DNA from: Siphonodentalium dalli
Taxonomy: Eukaryota > Mollusca > Scaphopoda > Gadilida > Siphonodentaliidae
Reading direction: 5' to 3'
DNA length: 64,000 nt
Assembly: GCA_032622095.1 (NCBI GenBank)
Contig: CP136069.1
Span: 6,062,976 to 6,126,975, forward strand
Shown here in pieces: positions 46,801-54,610 of the stretch (position 1 is its first letter; the number at the start of each line of letters is the position of its first letter). Made by a program: the position numbers and the translations under genes. The notes beneath the pieces were generated by a model. That model searched no databases, was not told where the DNA came from, and saw only the letters and a program-made list of their open reading frames with translations.

Positions 46801-49084
46801 AATTAATACATTGGACGTGAAACTAACAGTGGCTTCCATGAGGCATTCAATTAATAAATTGGACGTGAAACTAACAATGGCTTCCATAAGGCATTCAATT
46901 AATAAATTGGACGTGAAACTAACAGTGGCTTCCATGAGGCATTCAATTAATACATTGGACGTGAAACTAACAGTGGCTTCCATGAGGCATTCAATTAATA
47001 CATTGGACGTGAAACTAACAGTGGCTTCCATGAGGCATTCAATTAATACATTGGACGTGAAACTAACAGTGGCTTCCATAAGGCATTCAATTAATAAATT
47101 GGACGTGAAACTAACAATGGCTTCCATGAGGCATTCAATTAATAAATTGGACGTGAAACTAACAGTGGCTTACATAAGGCATTCAATTAATAAATTGGAC
47201 GTGAAACTAACAATGGCTTCCATGAGGCATTCAATTAATACATTGGACGTGAAACTAACAATGGCTTCCATGAGGCATTCAATTAATACATTGGACGTGA
47301 AACTAACAGTGGCTTCCATGAGGCATTCAATTAATACATTGGACGTGAAACTAACAGTGGCTTCCATGAGGCATTCAATTAATAAATTGGACGTGAAACT
47401 AACAGTGGCTTCCATGAGGCATTCAATTAATACATTGGACGTGAAACTAACAGTGGCTTCCATGAGGCATTCAATTAATACATTGGACGTGAAACTAACA
47501 GTGGCTTCCATGAGGCATTCAATTAATACATTGGACGTGAAACTAACAGTGGCTTCCATGAGGCATTCAATTAATAAATTGGACGTGAAACTAACAGTGG
47601 CTTCCATGAGGCATTCAATTAATACATTGGACGTGAAACTAACAGTGGCTTCCATGAGGCATTCAATTAATAAATTGGACGTGAAACTAACAGTGGCTTC
47701 CATGAGGCATTCAATTAATACATTGGACGTGAAACTAACAGTGGCTTCCATGAGGCATTCAATTAATAAATTGGACGTGAAACTAACAGTGGCTTCCATG
47801 AGGCATTCAATTAATACATTGGACGTGAAACTAACAGTGGCTTCCATGAGGCATTCAATTAATACATTGGACGTGAAACTAACAGTGGCTTCCATGAGGC
47901 ATTCAATTAATAAATTGGACGTGAAACTAACAGTGGCTTCCATGAGGCATTCAATTAATACATTGGACGTGAAACTAACAGTGGCTTCCATGAGGCATTC
48001 AATTAATACATTGGACGTGAAACTAACAGTGGCTTCCATGAGGCATTCAATTAATACATTGGACGTGAAACTAACAATGGCTTCCATGAGGCATTCAATT
48101 AATACATTGGACGTGAAACTAACAGTGGCTTCCATGAGGCATTCAATTAATACATTGGACGTGAAACTAACAGTGGCTTCCATGAGGCATTCAATTAATA
48201 AATTGGACGTGAAACTAACAGTGGCTTCCATGAGGCATTCAATTAATACATTGGACGTGAAACTAACAGTGGCTTCCATGAGGCATTCAATTAATACATT
48301 GGACGTGAAACTAACAGTGGCTTCCATGAGGCATTCAATTAATACATTGGACGTGAAACTAACAGTGGCTTCCATGAGGCATTCAATTAATACATTGGAC
48401 GTGAAACTAACAGTGGCTTCCATGAGGCATTCAATTAATACATTGGACGTGAAACTAACAGTGGCTTCCATGAGGCATTCAATTAATACATTGGACGTGA
48501 AACTAACAGTGGCTTCCATGAGGCATTCAATTAATACATTGGACGTGAAACTAACAGTGGCTTCCATGAGGCATTCAATTAATAAATTGGACGTGAAACT
48601 AACAGTGGCTTCCATAAGGCATTCAATTAATACATTGGACGTGAAACTAACAGTGGCTTCCATGAGGCATTCAATTAATACATTGGACGTGAAACTAACA
48701 GTGGCTTCCATGAGGCATTCAATTAATACATTGGACGTGAAACTAACAGTGGCTTCCATAAGGCATTCAATTAATAAATTGGACGTGAAACTAACAGTGG
48801 CTTCCATGAGGCATTCAATTAATACATTGGACGTGAAACTAACAATGGCTTCCATAAGGCATTCAATTAATACATTGGACGTGAAACTAACAGTGGCTTC
48901 CATGAGGCATTCAATTAATACATTGGACGTGAAACTAACAATGGCTTCCATGAGGCATTCAATTAATACATTGGACGTGAAACTAACAGTGGCTTCCATG
49001 AGGCATTCAATTAATAAATTGGACGTGAAACTAACAGTGGCTTCCATGAGGCATTCAATTAATAAATTGGACGTGAAACTAACA

Positions 49085-49307
49085 GTGGCTTCCATGAGGG
49101 GTGTATTCGGGTGTGGCTCCCATGAGGGGTGTATTCGGGTGTGGCTTCCATGAGGGGTGTATTCGGTGTGGCTTCCATGAGGGGTGTATTCGGGTGTGGC
49201 TTCCATGAGGGGTGTATTCGGGTGTGGCTTCCATGAGGGGTGTATTCGGGTGTGGCTTCCATGAGGGGTGTATTCGGGTGTGGCTTCCACGAGGGGTGTA
49301 TTCGGGT
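49085..49307. repeat. 28-bp minisatellite at the satellite edge, eight units
   Basis: Eight units start at 49085, 49113, 49141, 49168, 49196, 49224, 49252 and 49280. Seven are 28 bp; the third is 27 bp because it has one g fewer. Each begins with gtggcttccatgagg, which is also part of the 48-bp unit, and continues with a block (ggtgtattcgggt) that the 48-bp unit lacks. Unit 2 has ctccc and unit 8 has ccacg. It looks like a derivative of the 48-bp satellite in which about 33 bp were replaced by 13 bp and the product re-amplified. Confidence 0.95.
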
Positions 49308-49339
49308 GTGGCTTCCATGAGGCATTCAATTAATAAATT
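49308..49339. repeat. Last truncated 48-bp satellite unit
   Basis: After the eighth 28-bp unit the sequence returns to 48-bp satellite (gtggcttccatgaggcattc, then the AT-rich block) and diverges at 49340. The minisatellite is therefore an insertion or expansion within the 48-bp array near its end. The following bases hold the palindrome cgtcgacg (49340-49347) and gtttcacgt, the reverse complement of the unit's acgtgaaac. Confidence 0.9.
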
Positions 49340-49454
49340 CGTCGACGTTTCACGTAATTATGCGTTGTTTGTCACTAGATCAATAAGACTCTTTGACGTA
49401 TTTAATGTCGAAAATTTATGACATACAAGCCTGCAAATAGCGTGTCTGTCATTT

Positions 49455-49547
49455 GCAGAATGAGGTCCCCAGAGGGTGAATTTAGTGATGCTATACCGCA
49501 AAGCGGGCTAGCATCACCAAATTCACCCTCTGTAGACCTCATTCTGC
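49455..49547. repeat. Hairpin in the left arm of the 445-bp element
   Basis: A near-perfect 93-bp palindrome with gcagaatgaggtc at one end and its complement (with one mismatch) at the other. The stem also pairs agagggtgaatt with aattcaccctct, around a short loop near 49499. Confidence 0.85.
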
Positions 49548-49747
49548 TTAGGCCTCATCTTCTGGGAAGTATCTATAGTATCAAATTAACATTGTTTTTA
49601 TTTACATTTCCCTTCTAGGAAGTTTCTATATCCCCTAATTTGCAGAAGATAAAATTCATAATTGAGGTGCCCAATGTGTGAATTCAGCAACTTCAACTGG
49701 GGAACTTCAATCTGATCCTAGGTGTGCCATAGCAGTTGAGGGCCTTA

Positions 49748-49841
49748 GCAGAATGAGGTCCACAGAGGGTGAATTTAGTGATGCTAGCCCGCTGTGCGGG
49801 ATAGCGTCACTAAATTCACCCTCTGGGGGACCTCTTTCTGC
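49748..49841. repeat. Hairpin in the right arm of the 445-bp element
   Basis: A 94-bp palindrome of the same sequence as the left-arm hairpin, in inverted orientation because it lies in the other arm. The element can therefore fold as one long hairpin or as two separate ones. Confidence 0.85.
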
Positions 49842-49965
49842 AAATGACAGGCAAGATATTTGCAGGCTTGATGACATATATTTTCAATCTATATAAATTT
49901 TAGTCACATGCATCAATTCTTCTTCATTCCTCGTCACCGATTCCGAATCACGCGTTCGCGCAACA

Positions 49966-50366
49966 TTAACCCTTTCAGTGCCAGGGGCCGATTTCATCGG
50001 CCATAATTTACGGTCTGTAAAATCGGCCCTAAAAATTGTTTTTTTTTTTTTTTTAGATAAAACCTTAGGGGCATGTTATAACTCAAAACTATCACCAAGT
50101 ATTCATAGTAATAATTTTGATGCCCATGAAAAACGTAAGATACCCTGGCAGTAAACCTACAAAATATGTCTGCTAAAGAATATCAGAAAAAATTATTAAA
50201 ATTGTAAAAAATTGTAAAAAATAATAACAAATGATGAAAAATTGTTAGGCCAATGCATTCTCTTATATATTCGAGGCGACCTATGGTCGACTCGCATATA
50301 TAAGACAATGCATTGGCACAGGGTATATGGGTTGATACAAATCGGACCTGGCACTGAAAGGGTTAA
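49966..50366. mobile_element. 401-bp TTAA-flanked, piggyBac-like non-autonomous element
   Basis: The left end reads ttaaccctttcagtgccagg from 49966. The right end, up to 50366, is its inverted complement, and the match continues weakly into a cgattt block. The ends start with ttaa followed by ccc, the arrangement of piggyBac-like elements, whose target is TTAA and whose ends begin with CCC. There is no transposase frame. The interior holds a T-run (about 50040-50053) and, near the right end, one copy of the 67-bp palindromic module. Confidence 0.85.
50250..50316. repeat. 67-bp palindromic module, copy 1
   Basis: Begins ccaatgcattctcttatata and ends with the complement. The centre is asymmetric (gaggcgacc, tat, ggtcgactc), which gives the module an orientation. 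This copy has two private changes (tattcgag, and agacaatg for agagaatg). It is followed by cacaggg and preceded by gttagg. Confidence 0.9.
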
Positions 50367-51426
50367 TACATTTTGGGGACACCTGACACTATTCCCTGTT
50401 TTGCAACAACCGTTGCTTATGAACCGTTGCATATTATTACGCGCGCCGCATGTATATTGTCCTAGAGATTCGAGATAGCTAGGTTCGCTGGGCGTTTTAT
50501 TTATAGGTAATGGGAATTTTTGGGAGGATTAAAAGTCGAACTGCGAACCGGAGGCCGAGTCCGGTAAAAGGTGTAGTTGGGAGTTTCAATTTCGTTTATT
50601 GTCCTTTACATTATTATGTCAATGATGTTCATTTTTGGTTTGTGACAAGCTATGTCAATTACAAATAAAAGAAATGAAAAAGATAATTTGTAAGTCTTAT
50701 ATTTCAACTTTTATAGACATTTTCGTTCTGCAGCCCACTGGGGGTTGTGGTCGGAGACGGCCGAGTCGCCCGCCGGTTCGTTAATTAGGTGCTGGTTGTT
50801 ATTGTTATTTTAACGGAATTCTGAGTTGGTCATTCGCGAAACCAATATATTTTATATTCTATAGTTACAATCATGGGTATATAATATATGATCTTGAGGG
50901 CGTTACCATTTCTGACTATGGTTTTCTTGTTATTATATAGAATGTGATTATTGAATGGAATAAGGGTAGGATACCATGGTCTCTATGGTCCGCTGCGTGA
51001 CATCGCATCGACCAATAACCATCGAGTTGTCAAACCCAGCAATGCATATGTCATCCCGACATGTTCTACATATCTTATTACGAAATTGTCACTATTTCCA
51101 TATTTATTTCAAAGAGTGCAATCACACCACACGACTACACAGCTCCATACAGAGTTTGTGCAATAACATTTACAGTATAATGTCCTAAATAATCGACTCC
51201 TTAGCCACAGCAGAATTATGGGTAACTGTTCAAGATTAGTCAAGAGCTTTCAAATGAATGACAACAAGCCATATTTCCGACTAAATCCTGAAAAGTTACC
51301 CGAGGTGTGTACACGGGCCAACCATTAATGTCCTCACCCGATCGGACAGCCTACTGCACCAACACCTGGGCAAATGTTGTAATGGGGGAAGTCGGCATTT
51401 AGCATTCGGATCTGTATTCAGTGATC
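50367..51426. other. Low-copy DNA with no supportable gene
   Basis: About 1 kb without tandem repeats. Open frames are short (under about 80 codons), overlap each other and have no recognisable motif. Two GC-richer patches (about 50535-50566 and 50735-50790) share ggccgagtc. There is an isolated aataaa at about 50664. I see no promoter, splice pattern or RNA gene I can defend. Confidence 0.6.
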
Positions 51427-51452
51427 TTAACCCTTTACCCAACAAAACGGCC
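51427..51452. mobile_element. Orphan left end of a TTAA element
   Basis: These 26 bp match the left end of the complete element at 51608 with one difference (caaaa for cagaa). No matching inverted end is found before 51608. A damaged half of the 67-bp palindromic module lies at 51573-51602, so this is probably the remains of an older element of the same family into which, or beside which, the 51608 element inserted. Confidence 0.65.
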
Positions 51453-51572
51453 AAAAACGTCCAAATAAAGCTGCAACAGCCTAAATTATCTTGGGTCTGT
51501 CTCAATAAAACCATACAAATATGGATATCATTGGAACCGGCTCATTGACCACATTGTGATGGTTACAGTTAT

Positions 51573-51602
51573 GCCCTGTGCCAATGAATTCTCTTATATA
51601 TA
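51573..51602. repeat. Partial, damaged half of the 67-bp palindromic module
   Basis: gccctgtgccaatg, then aattctc in place of cattctc, then a tata run. This matches the outer part of the module and its cacaggg flank in the orientation of copy 2. The core and the second half are missing. Confidence 0.7.
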
Positions 51603-51638
51603 TCTCATTAACCCTTTACCCAACAGAACGGCCCTGTG

Positions 51639-51705
51639 CCAATGCATTCTCTTATATATGCGAGTCGACCATAGGTCGCCTCGCATATATAAGAGAATGC
51701 ATTGG
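51639..51705. repeat. 67-bp palindromic module, copy 2 (inverted orientation)
   Basis: The same stem as copy 1, but the core reads gagtcgacc, ata, ggtcgcctc, the reverse of the other copies. It is preceded by gccctgtg and followed by cctaaaac. Confidence 0.92.
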
Positions 51706-51786
51706 CCTAAAACAAATCGTTTTTTAACACTTTTTACCATTTTTTCTTACATTCTTTAACAATTTTATAATATTTAATGTGTTAAG

Positions 51787-51853
51787 CCAATGCATTCTCT
51801 TATATATGCGAGGCGACCTATGGTCGACTCGCATATATAAGAGAATGCATTGG
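51787..51853. repeat. 67-bp palindromic module, copy 3
   Basis: Core orientation as copy 1; the stem is perfect outside the core. Preceded by gttaag and followed by cacagggccg, which leads straight into the right end of the TTAA element. Confidence 0.92.
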
Positions 51854-51884
51854 CACAGGGCCGTTCTGTTGGGTAAAGGGTTAA

Positions 51885-52212
51885 TGAGACTTTTCGGCCT
51901 GACAAGTTTGGTATTTGACCGACTTCTGGTTTATTATGTCTACATACCATAGTATGGTAATCATAGTGCTAACGTCCGGATTGACCACTCGTCGTTAGTC
52001 CGTCCGTCCGTCCGTCGTCTGTCTGCCTGTCTGTCGTAGACACTTTACGCATGGTGCGATAACTCGAACATTTTCTATCTAATCGGAACCAAATTTTGTA
52101 TATGAATTTCTCAGCAAAAAAGACAGATCGAGTTTGAAAAAATATTCACTCTTAAACAAAAATTGTAGGTAAAATTTAATACATTATCATTGTAAACTTA
52201 AATTGGACTCTC
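51885..52212. other. Low-copy DNA with a short (TCCG)n / (TCTG)n microsatellite
   Basis: No gene seen. A gtcc-repeat tract runs 51998-52016 and continues as a gtct-type tract to 52035. Downstream sequence (cgataactcgaacattttct and on) reads like the interior of a dispersed repeat, but I cannot name one from sequence alone. Confidence 0.6.
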
Positions 52213-52453
52213 TTAACCCATGTCCAGGTCACCTTTTCACATTTAACCCAAGGCTGTGGTGTTGCAGCATTACAGATCCTGTACCAGTACATTTTCTCGT
52301 GCAAATGCGGGTGACCCATAAATTCCAATAATTTGTGTTATGTACATTTGTCTATATATAATAGTACATAACAGTATACTCTATAATTCAACATCAAAAC
52401 TCTCATTTATGATTCCGATCATAGTAATTTACTATCACCAAGGGATGGGTTAA
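52213..52453. mobile_element. Possible 241-bp TTAA element, weak ends
   Basis: ttaacccat starts at 52213 and its exact complement atgggttaa ends at 52453. Past these 9 bp the inverted match is only partial. Size and end type fit the neighbouring TTAA elements, but a 9-bp match could arise by chance, so the call is tentative. Confidence 0.35.
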
Positions 52454-52494
52454 CATCTGCCGATCATGCTCGGCCTCTCGTTTTTATCAGGATA

Positions 52495-52562
52495 CCCTGA
52501 CCCGGTTGCGATCCCCGGTCCTCCAGCACGATAGACCAGTACGCTCGCTACCTCTCGGCTGC
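52495..52562 (-). other. tRNA-like (SINE head or tRNA pseudogene) remnant
   Basis: On the minus strand, tagcgagcgtactgg (complement of 52536-52550) resembles a degenerate Pol III A box, and ggatcgcaacc (complement of 52504-52514) matches 9 of 11 positions of the B-box consensus GGTTCGANNCC. The sequence between them (ctatcgtgctggagga) resembles a tRNA anticodon and variable region. A complete cloverleaf is not evident. A T-run at 52567-52579 lies 5' of the A box on the minus strand, so it is not the usual SINE tail. Confidence 0.4.
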
Positions 52563-52591
52563 AGGATTTTTTTTTTTTTAATAAGGCCAAT

Positions 52592-53411
52592 TTAAAGGTG
52601 CTCAATCCGATCAGACGGTCCCCATATTACCAAGTTACAACAACAACAAAGTTATCAGAATCGTTAATTACAATAAAATAATGCTAACCTCTGTCAACAA
52701 TGGAATAAAATTTCACAAAACGTGTTATTTATCAACATGTTGTTCAACGAAATGTGGCCGTATTATCACTTGAGTATCACGAAATTTTGCCGTATTACCA
52801 CTTAATTTTAGAGTTATTCAACCTCATCCGCAATGTTGTCCGAGACCGTCGATTTGAAAATCCTATTCCGGGGCACAATTAATTAAATATTTTAAGAAAT
52901 AACAAATTTCAAAAATCGATATCTGATCACTCTGAGCTTTAAAGGTACTCAATCCGACCAGAGGGTCCCCATATCACCAAGATACAACAACAACAACAAC
53001 AACAACAACATTTCTTTAAAATACCCTTTAGTTATAAGAATCGATTAATTGTAACAAAATAATGCTAAACACTGTCAACTATGGTATCAAATTTCCCCCA
53101 AAACGTGTTAATTATCAGCATTTTGTTCAACGAAATATGGCCGTATTATAACTTATTTTTAGAGCTATCCAACTTCATCCGCAATTTTGACCGAGACCGT
53201 CAATTTTACGACGTATTTCTGGGCCACAAACAATTGAAATAACAAACTTCAAAAATCGATATCTGATCATCACCCTGAACTTTGATGGGTGGGTTCCTCG
53301 ACTCGAATCAAATATTTTTTACACCAGAAGCCAAAGAAATAGTAATTTAGGGGTGTTTAATCGGATTATAATAGTAATTTAGGGGTGCTTAATCGGATTG
53401 AGTACCTTTAA
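52592..53411. mobile_element. 820-bp TTAA-bounded element with a duplicated left half
   Basis: The left end ttaaaggtgctcaatccga (52592) is inverted at the right end (tcggattgagtacctttaa, ending at 53411). A second left end starts at 52939, and the 347 bp after it repeat 52592-52938 with many point differences and small indels. Shared landmarks in both halves are a caa tract, gtgtta, ccgagaccgtc and aaaatcgatatctgatca. The caa tract is longer in the second half (about 52984-53010). Only the right half reaches a right end. There is no coding frame. Confidence 0.75.
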
Positions 53412-53470
53412 TGGGTGGGTTCCTCGACTCGAATCAAATATTTTATTTTACCCCCGAAGCCAAAGAAATA
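53284..53470. repeat. Diverged direct duplication around the right end of the 820-bp element
   Basis: tgggtgggttcctcgactcg occurs at about 53285 and again at about 53412. Each copy is followed by an AT tract and by gaagccaaagaaatagt. Between them a second tandem duplication of about 32 bp (agtaatttaggggtg, then ttaatcggatt) repeats the inverted end. The second copy runs straight into the 35-bp satellite. Confidence 0.8.
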
Positions 53471-54392
53471 GTGCGCGTTATTAATAATTATACAACAAAG
53501 AAATAGTGCGCGTTATTAATAATTATACAACAAAGAAATAGTGCGCGTTATTAATAATTATACAACAAAGAAATAGTGCGCGTTATTAATAATTATACAA
53601 CAAAGAAATAGTGCGCGTTATTAATAATTATACAACAAAGAAATAGTGCGCATTATTAATAATTATACAACAAAGAAATAGTGCGCATTATTAATAATTA
53701 TACAACAAAGAAATAGTGCGCGTTATTAATAATTATACAACAAAGAAATAGTGCGCGTTATTAATAATTATACAACAAATAAATAGTGCGCGTTATTAAT
53801 AATTATACAACAAATAAATAGTGCGCGTTATTAATAATTATACAACAAAGAAATAGTGCGCGTTATTAATAATTATACAACAAAGAAATAGTGCGCGTTA
53901 TTAATAATTATACAACAAAGAAATAGTGCGCGTTATTAATAATTATACAACAAAGAAATAGTGCGCATTATTAATAATTATACAACAAAGAAATAGTGCG
54001 CATTATTAATAATTATACAACAAAGAAATAGTGCGCGTTATTAATAATTATACAACAAAGAAATAGTGCGCGTTATTAATAATTATACAACAAAGAAATA
54101 GTGCGCGTTATTAATAATTATACAACAAAGAAATAGTGCGCGTTATTAATAATTATACAACAAAGAAATAGTGCGCGTTATTAATAATTATACAACAAAG
54201 AAATAGTGCGCGTTATTAATAATTATACAACAAATAAATAGTGCGCGTTATTAATAATTATACAACAAATAAATAGTGCGCGTTATTAATAATTATACAA
54301 CAAAGAAATAGTGCGCATTATTAATAATTATACAACAAAGAAATAGTGCGCGTTATTAATAATTATACAACAAATAAATAGTTCGCGTTATT
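53461..54392. repeat. 35-bp satellite array, 26 full units plus a degenerate last unit
   Basis: Units start every 35 bp from 53461 (caaagaaatagtgcgcgtta, then ttaataattatacaa). The last, decayed unit starts at 54371, exactly 26 units later, so there is no net indel. Only two positions vary: cgtta or catta (catta in units 6, 7, 15, 16 and 25), and aaag or aaat (aaat in units 10, 11, 23, 24 and the last). Variant pairs stand next to each other, which suggests duplication of blocks of two or more units. The AT-rich unit has stops in every frame. Confidence 0.98.
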
Positions 54393-54461
54393 TCGAATTA
54401 TGCATCTTTAACACTGGAAGTATACGCGGATAACAAAATAAGGGTAAACAAGGAATGTTTA

Positions 54462-54552
54462 TTACCTCCCCTGGTTAAGTGGTCCTGAATAGAGTTACCA
54501 CCCCTGGTTAAGTGGTCCTAAATAGAGTTACCTCCCCCGGTTAAGTGGTCCT
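54462..54552. repeat. Three tandem copies of a 33-bp unit, the third cut short by a T-run
   Basis: Copies start at 54462, 54495 and 54528 (ttacctcccctggttaagtg, then gtcctgaatagag, with small differences). The third stops after ggtcct, where a run of ten T begins. Confidence 0.9.
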
Positions 54553-54610
54553 TTTTTTTTTAGAATAGAATATAATTTATTCCAATCTTCGACCCCTCAC
54601 GGGATATGAG
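54552..54610 (-). mobile_element. 3' end of a polyadenylated retroposed sequence
   Basis: Read on the minus strand, an AATAAA signal (complement of 54576-54581) is followed about 14 nt later by a run of ten A (complement of 54552-54561). This is the arrangement of a reverse-transcribed polyadenylated RNA. It abuts the third 33-bp repeat, the likely insertion site. The 5' limit and the source are unknown; it could be a SINE, a LINE 3' end or a processed transcript. Confidence 0.4.

Larger units (their letters stand above)
1..49099. repeat. 48-bp satellite array, 1,022 complete units plus a 43-bp partial unit
   Basis: Unit 1 occupies 1-48 and unit 1023 begins at 49057, exactly 1,022 x 48 bp later, so there is no net insertion or deletion across 49 kb. 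Units are near-identical. Most variation falls at a few sites: aaa, aca or tca after the aattaat block; tcc or tac; and atg, ata or att before aggcattc. Rarer shared variants are gcg for gtg, gtgact, gggttcc, aaatgcg, aaatggg and ttgcacgtg. Each unit contains an AT-rich dyad (caatt, aata, aattg). The array continues past the left edge, so its full size is unknown. I do not recognise the family. There is no telomere-like repeat and no CENP-B-box-like motif in the unit, so a centromeric or heterochromatic role is only possible. Confidence 0.99.
11..49153 (+). other. Uninterrupted 16-residue-repeat reading frame, probably not a gene
   Basis: One plus frame reads through the whole satellite as repeats of LDVKLTVASMRHSINK and stops at the TGA at 49151-49153, inside the 28-bp minisatellite. 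The frame comes in from the left edge, so the ATG at 11 is only the first one visible. Frequent variants change the residue: K/T/S, S/Y, M/I, V/A, V/M and A/G. Rare private changes include both silent ones (GCC and GCG for Ala, TCT for Ser, TTA for Leu) and replacements (W for R, Y for N, D for A). I see no third-position enrichment, intron signal, signal peptide, promoter or unique terminal domain. Only about 5 of 144 single-base changes to the consensus unit make a stop, so an open frame is expected from a homogenised 48-bp unit. A repetitive structural protein cannot be excluded without RNA evidence. Confidence 0.1.
49426..49870. mobile_element. 445-bp MITE-like element with ~130-bp inverted arms and 8-bp target duplication
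   Basis: The outer ends are inverted (caagcctgcaaata at 49426; its complement ends at 49870), and similarity continues inward for about 130 bp on each side (49426-49555 against 49741-49870). The flanks carry an exact 8-bp direct repeat, atgacata, at 49418-49425 and 49871-49878. Eight-base duplications are typical of hAT-superfamily transposases; the end is only partly like hAT ends, so the superfamily is tentative. The roughly 185-bp centre has no coding potential, so the element must have been moved by a transposase encoded elsewhere. Confidence 0.85.
51608..51884. mobile_element. 277-bp TTAA-flanked element with two inverted palindromic modules
   Basis: The ends are inverted and match for about 30 bp before entering the modules (ttaaccctttacccaacaga at the left; its complement at the right, ending at 51884). 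TTAA lies at 51608-51611 and 51881-51884. Each arm carries a 67-bp module at the same distance from the end. If the element is removed with one TTAA, the target reads tctcattaatgaga, a perfect 14-bp palindrome. There is no coding capacity, so it would depend on a piggyBac-like transposase from elsewhere. Confidence 0.88.

Noticed and set aside
1-49099. Centromere assignment
   Set aside because: Satellite size and homogeneity would be compatible, but the unit has no CENP-B-like motif and there is no chromatin evidence. It cannot be decided from sequence.
11-49153. A genuine gene for a giant repetitive protein
   Set aside because: No start context, unique domain, intron, promoter or silent-site bias is visible. 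The period alone explains the open frame. Kept only as a low-confidence entry and a finding.
50030-50060. Pol III terminator or poly(A) tail at the T-run
   Set aside because: It lies inside the 401-bp TTAA element with no Pol III boxes or poly(A) signal nearby; it is most likely a slippage tract.
49212-51759. Short open frames of 65-90 codons between 49.2 and 51.8 kb
   Set aside because: They lie in minisatellite, MITE palindromes or low-copy DNA, overlap in several frames and show no domain or signal.
52495-52562. Functional tRNA gene
   Set aside because: The A and B boxes are degenerate, no complete cloverleaf can be drawn, and the flanking T-run is on the wrong side.
53461-54392. CRISPR array
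   Set aside because: Units are contiguous with no variable spacers, there are no cas genes, and the context is eukaryotic.
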